A DNA stretch of 35,408 nt from Pseudomonas entomophila (GTDB lineage: Bacteria > Pseudomonadota > Gammaproteobacteria > Pseudomonadales > Pseudomonadaceae). Position numbers and translations under genes: made by a program. The stretch covers positions 1 to 35,408 of the forward strand of contig NZ_JARGCS010000013.1 of the NCBI RefSeq assembly GCF_029193575.1, read 5' to 3'. Below are positions 1 through 6,686 of this stretch, piece after piece. Every line of letters starts with the position of its first letter. Positions within the stretch are counted from its first letter, which is position 1. Under the pieces are notes generated by a model. The model did no database searches. It was not told the DNA's origin and saw only the letters and a program-made list of their open reading frames with translations.

Positions 1-18
1 GGATGCTCCGAACAAGTC
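1..18 (+). repeat. IS5-type terminal inverted repeat, left
   Basis: It matches the outer end at 1172-1189, inverted, at 16 of 18 bases. It lies beyond the 3' end of the transposase gene. Confidence 0.85.
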
Positions 19-85
19 ACCAGATATCCGCTCCCTGATCGCAGACAGCGTCGGTTCAGCCGGTTTTTCAGCCGCGCATTACACA

Positions 86-111
86 AAAAACCAGAGACGC
101 CTCTGGTTTTT
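86..111 (-). terminator. Bidirectional intrinsic terminator after transposase
   Basis: A 6-bp stem CCAGAG/CTCTGG with loop ACGC is flanked by A5 and T5, so it can end transcripts in both directions. It lies 6 bp past the transposase stop and would also block transcription entering the IS from its left side. Confidence 0.8.
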
Positions 112-116
112 CTGCA

Positions 117-1100
117 TCACAGACGCACCTCTCCCGTCACGCTCAATAGTTGCCGCCGGGCCATCCACAGATTCGACAACGCAAAGAGCGTGGTCAGTTG
201 CGCCGTGTTCTTGGCCAACCCGCGGAAACGAGTTTTCACGTAACCGAACTGCCGCTTGATGACGCGAAATGGGTGTTCGACCTTGGCCCTTGCCTGGGCT
301 TTGACCTTTTCAATCCTGCGCCTGGCCTTGTACAGGGCGCTGCGCTTACTCAATTTCTTGTAAGTACTGCGGCGTGCTGCGATCTGCCAGATCACCTGCC
401 GACCGTCATGTTCAGGCCGCTTCTCTACGCCGGTGTAACCCGCATCAGCACAGACAACATTCTCGTCACCATGCAGCAGATGGGCAACTTCCGTCACGTC
501 AGCCACGTTGGCGGCGGTGCCATGGACATGATGTACCAGACCCGATTCAGCATCGGCTCCGATATGCGCTTTCATGCCGAAGAAGTACTGGTTTCCCTTC
601 TTCGTCTGGTGCATTTCCGGATCGCGTTTGCCCTCCTTGTTCTTGGTCGAACTGGGCGCGTGGATGATCGTGGCATCGACGATTGTGCCCTGGCGCAGCG
701 ACAAGCCTTTGTCTCGCAGGTAGGCGTTGATGGTTTCCAGGATGCCTGCCGCCAACTGGTGCTTCTCCAGCAGGTGCCGGAAATTCATGATCGTCGTGTC
801 TTCGGGGATTGGAGCGCTGAGCGTCAGTCGAGCAAACTGGCGCATCGAAGTGATCTCGTACAGCGCTTCTTCCATAGCCGGGTCACTCAGTGAAAACCAG
901 TTTTGCAGTAGATGAATGCGCAGCATGGTTTCCAATGGATAGGGTTTGCGACCGCCACCTGCCTTTGGGTAATGCGGTTCGATCAACGCGACCAGTCCGC
1001 TCCACGGCACGACCTGTTCCATCTCGGCCAGGAAACGCTCACGACGGGTTTGCTTGCGCTTACCGGCGTATTCGAAATCGGAAAAGCTCATCTGACTCAT
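117..1100 (-). CDS. IS5 family transposase
   Basis: DDE transposase of 327 residues that catalyses cut and transfer of the surrounding IS. It is clearly of the IS5 (InsH) group: the N-terminal part carries YPKAGGGRKPYPLETML, and the middle carries APSSTKNKEGKRDPEMHQ, both near-identical to E. coli IS5. Catalytic residues are readable as D142 (IVDATII), D219 (CADAGYTG) and E275 (KVEHPFRVIKRQFG, the Y/R-x-E block). The reading frame is full length with no frameshift, so the enzyme may be active. The start is uncertain: no clear Shine-Dalgarno precedes ATG 1100, and a second ATG lies three codons on (1091). Confidence 0.95.
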   Translation of the reverse strand: MSQMSFSDFEYAGKRKQTRRERFLAEMEQVVPWSGLVALIEPHYPKAGGGRKPYPLETMLRIHLLQNWFSLSDPAMEEALYEITSMRQFARLTLSAPIPEDTTIMNFRHLLEKHQLAAGILETINAYLRDKGLSLRQGTIVDATIIHAPSSTKNKEGKRDPEMHQTKKGNQYFFGMKAHIGADAESGLVHHVHGTAANVADVTEVAHLLHGDENVVCADAGYTGVEKRPEHDGRQVIWQIAARRSTYKKLSKRSALYKARRRIEKVKAQARAKVEHPFRVIKRQFGYVKTRFRGLAKNTAQLTTLFALSNLWMARRQLLSVTGEVRL

Positions 1101-1155
1101 GGGGTGGAGGCTTGCTCGGGCGTGAGAGTTGGGCGGAGGGCTATTTCAGCACAGG

Positions 1156-1638
1156 TCAGACGATCTGCGCTGACTTGATCGGAGAATCCTGAGCGGATTG
1201 CAAATAGACCTTATATTCGGTCTTGCTTTCCTTCAGCATTTTAGAAATGTCCAGCCTGCTGCCATTATCGGCATCAATTAGGATATATCGGTGAAGATGC
1301 TCTTCTGGGTCTGACAGATGGAGATAACCTCGATCGGTCGTGTAGACACCTTTATTGTCGAGGGTGTAATAAAGATTGAAGAATGGCTTGCCGTCCACTT
1401 CGGTATGAGCGAACCACATCATAGTCTCATCGTCCCAGACGTCCGTTGCGCACAGGTAGTCGGTGGGGACGTTCTTAACGCCTTCCCATGCACCGGCATC
1501 GGCAGCAAGGCCTTTCGCTCTCTGTCTCGGACTTCCGCTATAACCCGACTCCTTTTCTACTGTTGTAAAGTTCAGCAGAGCACCGCCTACGGTGTACAAG
1601 GCTGCTTTGAAACCCGTCGTGCTTGGTTTATGGGACAT
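1156..1638 (-). pseudogene. Unknown gene truncated by the IS insertion
   Basis: I do not recognise this protein. The likely start is ATG 1638 (MSHKPSTTGFKAALYTVGG), with GAGG 9 nt upstream; ATG 1644 is too close to that site. About 150 native residues remain, with a hydrophobic stretch near the N-terminus, then a soluble part rich in Asp, Tyr and Trp (DVWDDETMMWF, FFNLYYTLDNKGVYTTDRGYLHL). Native coding ends at position 1190, where the IS begins. The last 11 codons (DSPIKSAQIV plus stop) come from the IS terminal repeat and subterminal DNA. The original 3' part must lie left of the window. Base composition is lower in GC than the core genes, suggesting acquired DNA. Whether the chimeric product is made or stable is unknown. 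Confidence 0.6.
1172..1189 (-). repeat. IS5-type terminal inverted repeat, right
   Basis: This is the partner of the repeat at 1-18, on the transposase start side. Read outward it also supplies the last codons of the interrupted gene at 1156-1638. Confidence 0.85.
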
Positions 1639-1956
1639 GTCCATGTTCCTCGTGTCGGCTGGAGGCTTCAACATACGCGGAGAGACCGACCTCGTAACCT
1701 GGCAAAAATAACAGTTCCGGACGACGTTACAGCCACCGAGCTTTCCCTTATTCAAAATCTGGGGTGTGCCCTGTGCAAGCACCTGCAAGAGGATGTCCGA
1801 CACCCGTTGATCATGCCGACGGCCCGCCGCCCGTTGGAATGGGCGGCATGATCTAAGCCACCGGCACCCTCGGAGCCTAGATAACGCTCCAGTTCGTGAG
1901 CGCTGGGCTTTTCGTCCTCCTGTGCTTTACATTGGGCCCGCAAAGCGGCCCCTCTT
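1639..1956. other. Intergenic region of 318 bp
   Basis: No convincing gene is present. The in-frame extension upstream of 1638 to 1803 has no ribosome site and no coding character. The region holds the inverted repeat at 1809-1853. A second hairpin at about 1936-1952 (GGGCC/GGCCC around CGCAAAGC) lies just past the PAP2 stop and may be its transcription end, though it has no T-run. Confidence 0.5.
1809..1853. repeat. Perfect 10-bp inverted repeat
   Basis: GATCATGCCG at 1809-1818 is repeated inverted as CGGCATGATC at 1844-1853. A competing inner hairpin GCCGCCC/GGGCGGC lies at 1826-1847. The structure could be a REP-like element, a terminator without U-tract or an operator. It sits between two minus-strand genes. 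Confidence 0.55.
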
Positions 1957-2685
1957 TCAGGCCACGCGACGCTCGCTGTCTGGCGCCTCGGCCATGCCCC
2001 TGCGATACAACACCAAGTAATACGACCCCAAGCCGATCAACCAACAGAACACTGCGGTCCATACGTTATGCGACAGGAAGTGCGCGCCCTGCAGCATTCG
2101 CCCCAGCCCCAGTACCGAGCCGGCCACCAGGGCCGTCGCGAACGCCACCCGCGCCAGCTTAGGCCGGCGGTCTCGCAGCATGAAGAACAGACCGAACAGG
2201 CAGAATCCGGTGGCCGCATGCCCGCCTGGCCAGCACAGCCCCGGCTTGTCGGTCGCCGGCCGGTGTTCCAGTAGCTTGCTGTAGGTTTCCTTGCCGCCGA
2301 ACTGGGTCAGGCTCCACGGGCATTGCACCTGGGTCACCTTCTTCAGTGGTGTGACGAAAGCGGTCGACAGCCCCAATGCCAATACCAGGCAACCCAGCTC
2401 GCGACGCCAGCTGAACAAGGACTTGCAAACAAAGCTCGCGGCGAATGCGCCCAGCGAGATAAGCCCGAGCACGATCACGCCTTGCTTGACCCGGTCATGC
2501 ATGAACGTTTCCAGCAGGTAACTGTGACGGCCGATGAACTGTCCGGCGTCGGGGTCGAAGAACAGGTTGGCGACGTCCATGTCGATCGACGTCAGTTCCA
2601 GCAGAAGCAGGACTGCGGCAACAGTCAGGGGGATGCCCAGGTACAGCCAGAGATTGATCGGACGCGGACGAGTGCGTTGTCGCAT
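1957..2685 (-). CDS. PAP2-family membrane phosphatase
   Basis: Predicted inner-membrane phosphatase of 242 residues in the PAP2/PgpB/LpxE superfamily, which removes phosphate from lipid substrates such as phosphatidyl-glycerophosphate, undecaprenyl-PP or lipid A. Several hydrophobic helices are visible (residues ~10-30, 68-86, 95-112, 180-235). PAP2 motif 2 appears as CWPGGHAATGF, and motif 3 as GRMLQGAHFLSHN, where His stands at the usual final Asp position. ATG 2685 is preceded by TTGGAG at good spacing. It is divergent from colR, and a ColR-box-like site in its upstream region points toward it, suggesting ColRS control. The exact substrate cannot be read from sequence. Confidence 0.85.
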   Translation of the reverse strand: MRQRTRPRPINLWLYLGIPLTVAAVLLLLELTSIDMDVANLFFDPDAGQFIGRHSYLLETFMHDRVKQGVIVLGLISLGAFAASFVCKSLFSWRRELGCLVLALGLSTAFVTPLKKVTQVQCPWSLTQFGGKETYSKLLEHRPATDKPGLCWPGGHAATGFCLFGLFFMLRDRRPKLARVAFATALVAGSVLGLGRMLQGAHFLSHNVWTAVFCWLIGLGSYYLVLYRRGMAEAPDSERRVA

Positions 2686-2750
2686 GACGACTCCAAGGGG
2701 AAAAGACCGGGCATTGTCGTGCGCTCGCCATCCTCTGTCCGTGAAGGATC

Positions 2751-2767
2751 AGTGAAAAAACCGTCAA
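2751..2767 (-). promoter_or_regulatory. ColR-box-like site before PAP2 gene
   Basis: On the minus strand this reads TTGACGGTTTTTTCACT. It shares TGACGG-N-TTTTTCAC with the site at 4893-4909 and fits the ColR binding consensus as I remember it (a YYNASNNY block followed by TTTTTCAC). It lies 66 bp upstream of the PAP2 start and 98 bp upstream of colR, so it could act on either gene. Confidence 0.65.
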
Positions 2768-2864
2768 GTTCGCTGAATTTTCCAAGGGACTGGCACAGTG
2801 CCGACGATGGTCTTAAGCTGCGCCCTGCCGCGCACCCTAGCGAAGCGCCGCACAGGAGACCCCG

Positions 2865-3548
2865 ATGCGCATTCTTTTGGTTGAAGACAACCGCGATATC
2901 CTCGCCAACCTGGCCGATTACCTGGGCATGAAAGGCTACACGGTCGACTGCGCCCAGGATGGCCTGTCCGGCCTGCACTTGGCCGCCACCGAGCACTACG
3001 ACCTGATCGTGCTCGACATCATGCTGCCCGGCATCGATGGCTACACCCTGTGCAAACGCCTGCGCGAGGATGCCCGCCGCGACACCCCGGTGATCATGCT
3101 CACCGCCCGCGACCAACTCGACGACCGCCTGCAGGGCTTCCGCTCTGGCGCCGACGACTACCTGCTCAAGCCCTTCGCCCTGTCGGAACTGGCGGCGCGC
3201 ATCGAAGCCGTGCTGCGCCGCTCCCAGGGCGGTGGCCGGCGTACCCTGCAGGTCGCCGACCTCAGCTACGACCTGGACACCCTCGAAGTCACCCGCCAGG
3301 GCCGCCTGCTCAAGCTCAACCCGGTGGGCTTGAAGCTGCTCGCCGTGCTGATGCAGAAGAGCCCGCACGTGCTGCGCCGCGAAGTGCTCGAAGAAGCCCT
3401 GTGGGGCGACGATTGCCCCGACAGCGACAGCCTGCGCAGCCATGTTCACCAACTGCGCCAGGTGATCGACAAGCCGTTCGACAAACCCCTGCTGCACACC
3501 GTCCATGGCGTCGGCTATCGCCTCGCCGAGGGCCGCGATGGAGTTTAA
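2865..3548 (+). CDS. colR: ColR response regulator
   Basis: OmpR/PhoB-type response regulator of 227 residues. The receiver domain (1-~115) has the acidic pair in LLVEDN, phospho-acceptor D51 (LIVLDIMLPG), and the T and K positions (MLTARD, LLKPFAL). The C-terminal winged helix runs ~125-222 and ends in HTVHGVGYRLAEG. ColR of Pseudomonas regulates genes for outer-membrane integrity and lipopolysaccharide modification in response to excess zinc or iron sensed by ColS. AGGAG lies 6 nt before ATG 2865. The 3' end overlaps colS by 11 bp, indicating translational coupling. Confidence 0.95.
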   Translation: MRILLVEDNRDILANLADYLGMKGYTVDCAQDGLSGLHLAATEHYDLIVLDIMLPGIDGYTLCKRLREDARRDTPVIMLTARDQLDDRLQGFRSGADDYLLKPFALSELAARIEAVLRRSQGGGRRTLQVADLSYDLDTLEVTRQGRLLKLNPVGLKLLAVLMQKSPHVLRREVLEEALWGDDCPDSDSLRSHVHQLRQVIDKPFDKPLLHTVHGVGYRLAEGRDGV

Positions 3549-4866
3549 GCAGAGCCTCGCCCAGCGCATCATCATCGCCTTCGCGCTGATGAGCGCGATG
3601 GTCGCCGGCGCATTTGCCTTCGGTATCGTCGCCACCGTGCACCTGGTCGAAGAACGGTTGATTTCCTCGGTGCTCGGCGGTGACCTGCAGCGCCTGCTGC
3701 GGATGGACAGCGTCAGCGACTGGAGCCATCGCCCACGCCCCGACCAGCTGTTCTACTTCAGCGGCGGGCGCGACGACTTCGAACTGCCCAAGGACCTGCG
3801 CCACCTCGAGCCGGGCTTTCACGAGGTATTCCGCGACCAGCTCTCGTACCACGCCATGGTCGAAGTGGTGGATGGCCGTCACTACGTGCTGCTGCAGGAC
3901 CAGAGCGACTTCGAGGAGCGCGAGCGGGTGCTGTTCGCGGTGGTGGTGGTGGGCTTCCTGCTCAGCCTGGTGCTGGCGGTGTTCCTCGGTTGGCTGCTGG
4001 CGCGCCGGGTGATGGCGCCGGTGATCCGCCTGGCCCGCCAGGTGCGCCACCGCGACCAGTTGCTGGGCCTGGCGCCGCCGCTGGCGCCGGACTACGCAGC
4101 GGACGAGGTCGGGCAGTTGGCTGCGGCCTTCGACGATACACTCGGCCGCTTGCGCGACGCCCTGACCCGTGAGCGGCTGTTCACCAGCGACGTCAGCCAC
4201 GAACTGCGCACCCCGCTGATGGTGCTGGCCACCTCGTGCGAGTTGCTGATGGAGAACCCGACGCTGGACAGCCGTTCGCGCAACCAAGTGGAGCGGATCG
4301 CCCGCGCCACCGAGGAGATGCGTGAATTGGTCAAGACCTTCCTGATGCTCGCCCGTGCCCAGCGCGACGAGGGCGCCGTGGCTTCGCGCCTGACCCTGCG
4401 TGAGGTGGCCGATGACCTCACCGGCGTGTGGCGCGACACTATCGAGCAGAAGGGCCTGACGCTGTACTACGACGGTCGGGTCAGCGCCAGCCCGGTGCTG
4501 TACAACGCCACCTTCCTGCAATCGGTGATGGGCAACCTGCTGCGCAATGCCGCCCACTACACCGACAGCGGCTATATCCGCCTGAGCCTTGAAGCCTACG
4601 GTTTCAGCGTCGAAGACAGCGGCGTGGGTATTCCCGAAGAACAGCGCGAGGCGATGTTCAAGCCCTTCGTGCGCGGCGATGAACGGCGTGGCGAGGGCTT
4701 GGGCCTGGGCCTGTCGCTGGTACAGCGGATCTGCGACGACCAGGGCTGGCGCGTCACCCTGACCGCCACCGCGCCGCATGGTTGTCGCTTCCAGGTCGAC
4801 CTGAGCCAAGGCCGGGCCCTCTCTGCGGATGGCGAAAGTAGCGATCGCTCGTCAGTTATTGAGTAA
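3538..4866 (+). CDS. colS: ColS sensor histidine kinase
   Basis: Membrane histidine kinase of 442 residues, partner of ColR. TM1 is ~10-34, the periplasmic domain ~35-130 and TM2 ~131-155. HAMP follows, with H-box DVSHELRTPL (phospho-His H221), then an N-box (NLLRNAAHY) and G-boxes (VEDSGVGIPEE, GEGLGLGLS). The periplasmic domain carries the acidic and His residues linked to Zn/Fe(III) sensing in P. putida ColS: H35, E38, D57, H95, E96 and the ExxE pair E126/E129. The start chosen is ATG 3538 (MEFKQSLAQR), inside the end of colR, rather than an earlier in-frame ATG at 3505 within colR. Confidence 0.95.
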   Translation: MEFKQSLAQRIIIAFALMSAMVAGAFAFGIVATVHLVEERLISSVLGGDLQRLLRMDSVSDWSHRPRPDQLFYFSGGRDDFELPKDLRHLEPGFHEVFRDQLSYHAMVEVVDGRHYVLLQDQSDFEERERVLFAVVVVGFLLSLVLAVFLGWLLARRVMAPVIRLARQVRHRDQLLGLAPPLAPDYAADEVGQLAAAFDDTLGRLRDALTRERLFTSDVSHELRTPLMVLATSCELLMENPTLDSRSRNQVERIARATEEMRELVKTFLMLARAQRDEGAVASRLTLREVADDLTGVWRDTIEQKGLTLYYDGRVSASPVLYNATFLQSVMGNLLRNAAHYTDSGYIRLSLEAYGFSVEDSGVGIPEEQREAMFKPFVRGDERRGEGLGLGLSLVQRICDDQGWRVTLTATAPHGCRFQVDLSQGRALSADGESSDRSSVIE

Positions 4867-4892
4867 TCATTTGTAAGACTTCTCTGATAGCG

Positions 4893-4909
4893 CTGACGGA
4901 TTTTTCACA
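4893..4909 (+). promoter_or_regulatory. ColR-box-like site before methyltransferase gene
   Basis: CTGACGGATTTTTCACA lies in the 109-bp gap between colS and the methyltransferase gene, 67 bp before its ATG and oriented with the gene. It is almost the same as the site at 2751-2767. In P. putida and P. fluorescens the genes just downstream of colRS are known ColR targets, so position and sequence agree. Confidence 0.7.
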
Positions 4910-4975
4910 AAGACATGACCGGATACCAACGCCCGCCCCCCTAAGGTGGCGGGCATTGGAGTCAGGAGATGTCTC

Positions 4976-5656
4976 ATGCGTAGCCCCACCAAACTCGAAT
5001 TTTCCGAAAAGTACGACCAGCAACACGCCCATGAGTACTTTCTCAAGCACCAGGACGGCCTGGCTCGTCGTCTCTCCCACCAACGTGATGAGCAACTGGC
5101 TCGCCGTGCGCTGACGCTGGCCGGCGAACCGGGCCTGGTCCTCGACCTGCCGTGCGGCGCCGGGCGTTTCTGGCCGTTGCTGGCGGAAAAACCCAACCGC
5201 GTGATTATTGGCGCCGACAACTCGGCGGCGATGATCGAGACAGCTTGTGCGTCACAACCGCCGGAAGTCGTGGCCCGGGTACGGCCTTTGCAAACCTCTG
5301 CCTTTGCCATCGACCTGCCGGACAACGCCGTGGACAGCATCTTCTGCATGCGGTTGTTCCATCACATTGGCGAAGCGGCTCATCGAAAACAAATTCTTTC
5401 AGAGTTTCAAAGGGTTAGCCGAGATAGCGTGATTCTCTCGCTGTGGGTGGATGGCAACTTCAAGGCTTGGCGGCGCAAGAAGCTGGAAAAGCGGCGCAGC
5501 GCCAAGGCCGAGCAGGACAGTTACCAGAATCGTTTTGTGTTACCTGCTGATACGGTTGAAGAGGAATTTGTGACAGCCGGTTTCAGAATTCAGGAGCGCC
5601 TGGACTTCCTGCCGTTCTACGCCATGTGGCGAGTCTACGTATTGCGCAAAGGGTGA
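4976..5656 (+). CDS. warA: SAM-dependent methyltransferase downstream of ColRS
   Basis: Class I methyltransferase of 226 residues. Motif I is LVLDLPCGAGRF, followed by an acidic residue after strand 2 (IGADNSAAM) and motif IV-like DNAVDSIFCMRLFHHI. The C-terminal half is basic (RRKKLEKRRSAKAE). It corresponds to orf222/warA, the first gene of the ColR-controlled operon in P. fluorescens and P. putida, associated with lipopolysaccharide properties; the methyl acceptor is not evident. The start is ATG 4976 (MRSPTKLEF), with CAGGAG 7 nt upstream; an in-frame GTG at 4946 lacks support. The next gene begins 6 bp after the stop. Confidence 0.85.
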   Translation: MRSPTKLEFSEKYDQQHAHEYFLKHQDGLARRLSHQRDEQLARRALTLAGEPGLVLDLPCGAGRFWPLLAEKPNRVIIGADNSAAMIETACASQPPEVVARVRPLQTSAFAIDLPDNAVDSIFCMRLFHHIGEAAHRKQILSEFQRVSRDSVILSLWVDGNFKAWRRKKLEKRRSAKAEQDSYQNRFVLPADTVEEEFVTAGFRIQERLDFLPFYAMWRVYVLRKG

Positions 5657-5662
5657 GGATCC

Positions 5663-6364
5663 ATGGCTACAGCTCAGGTGCAGGCATCGCAGTTCGACTA
5701 CTACTGGCAACAGCAGGGCGAGTGGGTCGAGGAGCCCAACCAGCGGCGTGGTGGTGAAAGTGGCGTGCAGCGCCTGGACGATGGCAACGGCCACCTGTTG
5801 TATGCCAAACGCCAGGTGGGGCATATCTACCGCAGCCTGCTGCACCCGTTCGGGCGCCCCACGGTATTGCGCGAACTCGATGCCCTGCACCGTTTCGAGC
5901 AACTCGGCGTGCGTGTGCCGCGCATTGTCTTCTGTGGTGCCGAGCGTGACGCCGAGCACCAATGGCGGGCCTTGCTGGTAAGCGAGGCGCTGGATGGCTT
6001 CGTCGACCTCGAGACCTGGCATGCCCAGGGCGCGCGCGAGCGTTACCCGCAGGCACTGCACGACAGCATGCTCAAGGACTTGGCCGACAACCTGGCGCGC
6101 ATGCACCTGGGGCACTGGCAGCATGGCTGCCTGTACGGCAAGCACGTGTTCGTCAAGGTGGTGGGTGAGGGCGAGCAGGCACGGGCCGAGGTGGCGTTGC
6201 TGGATCTGGAAAAGTGCCGTCGGCGTATCAGCTGCCAGCGTGCGGCCTACAACGACCTGCGCCAACTGCGTCGCCATTCGTCACTCAACGAAGCGCAATG
6301 GCAAACCCTGCTCTATTTTTACCAGATGGCGTTTGGCAGCGCTGTCAAAGGGTTAGGGGCATGA
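5663..6364 (+). CDS. inaA: InaA/WapQ-type lipopolysaccharide kinase
   Basis: Protein of 233 residues in the Kdo/WaaP/RIO-like sugar kinase family (called InaA, WapQ or WarB in different pseudomonads). Such enzymes phosphorylate heptose in the LPS core at the cytoplasmic face. Visible kinase-like elements are an N-terminal strand region with YAKRQVGHIYRS (likely ATP-Lys area), HLGHWQHGCLYGKHVFVK (catalytic-loop equivalent) and ALLDLEKCRR (metal-binding Asp). It is co-transcribed with the upstream methyltransferase (6-bp gap, GAGG before ATG). Its stop overlaps the next start as ATGA. Core phosphates bind divalent cations, which fits ColS metal sensing. Confidence 0.85.
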   Translation: MATAQVQASQFDYYWQQQGEWVEEPNQRRGGESGVQRLDDGNGHLLYAKRQVGHIYRSLLHPFGRPTVLRELDALHRFEQLGVRVPRIVFCGAERDAEHQWRALLVSEALDGFVDLETWHAQGARERYPQALHDSMLKDLADNLARMHLGHWQHGCLYGKHVFVKVVGEGEQARAEVALLDLEKCRRRISCQRAAYNDLRQLRRHSSLNEAQWQTLLYFYQMAFGSAVKGLGA

Positions 6365-6591
6365 AACTAGAAATAGCACGAGCTTTATTCCTGTTCGGTG
6401 CGTTGGCCGTGACCACGGTGGCGGTGGCCGCCTGGGAGCAGCCGCGGCCGACCGTGTTCAGCCAGTGCGACGCGGCGGGGCCGTGTGGCTCGCCACGTGT
6501 GGTGAAACAGGAGCAGGTGCGGACCGAGCCGGACCATGACCTGTTGCTGTTCCTGTTTGGCATGCGGCAGGGGTTGCGGCCGTTTGGCTGA
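6361..6591 (+). CDS. Small exported protein, third gene of war operon
   Basis: A 76-residue protein translationally coupled to inaA by an ATGA overlap. The N-terminus looks like a signal peptide or single TM (LEIARALFLFGALAVTTVAVAA). The rest is short, with two Cys (FSQCDAAGPCGSP) that could form a disulfide, and ends LLLFLFGMRQGLRPFG, a second hydrophobic patch. Position and size match a conserved hypothetical gene at the same place in P. aeruginosa (PA4377, from memory). Function is unknown; the operon context suggests the envelope. A terminator follows 21 bp later. Confidence 0.75.
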   Translation: MKLEIARALFLFGALAVTTVAVAAWEQPRPTVFSQCDAAGPCGSPRVVKQEQVRTEPDHDLLLFLFGMRQGLRPFG

Positions 6592-6612
6592 AACCTGTGG
6601 TGGAATGGCCGG

Positions 6613-6644
6613 GGCCCCGCGATGTGCGGGGCCTCGGTGTTTTT
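6613..6644 (+). terminator. Intrinsic terminator of colRS-side operon
   Basis: Perfect 8-bp stem GGCCCCGC/GCGGGGCC with loop GATGT, followed by TCGGTGTTTTT. It is placed 21 bp after the small gene and before the convergent mexW. Confidence 0.85.
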
Positions 6645-6667
6645 GGGGGGAGGGTTGTGTTGGGTTT

Positions 6668-6681
6668 GCGGGCCCTATCGC
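6668..6681 (+). repeat. Partial copy of REP-like element
   Basis: GCGGGCCCTATCGC is identical to 11017-11030. It lies in the short gap between convergent genes (small war-operon gene and mexW). Confidence 0.5.
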
Positions 6682-6686
6682 CAACC

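Larger units (their letters stand above)
1..1189 (-). mobile_element. IS5-group insertion sequence, complete
   Basis: The element is bounded by 18-bp imperfect terminal inverted repeats. GGATGCTCCGAACAAGTC at the left end and the reverse complement of 1172-1189 (GGATTCTCCGATCAAGTC) agree at 16 of 18 positions and resemble the ends of E. coli IS5. The length of 1189 bp is close to the IS5 size of about 1.2 kb. Inside are one transposase gene and a terminator just past its stop. The left end is the first base of the window, so a target duplication cannot be checked. The right flank reads TGAG, which is not the YTAR target usual for IS5. The element interrupts the gene at 1156-1638. Confidence 0.9.

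Noticed and set aside
1190..1193. TGAG as a target-site duplication of the IS
   Set aside because: The matching copy would lie outside the window, and the sequence does not fit the usual IS5 target, so it cannot be claimed.
1639..1803. Upstream extension of the disrupted gene to an earlier start
   Set aside because: No ribosome site and no coding character; the GAGG before ATG 1638 explains the start better.
3316..4809. Long minus-strand frame opposite colR/colS
   Set aside because: Antisense shadow of a complete sensor kinase; rich in His, Gln and Ala with no recognisable domain.
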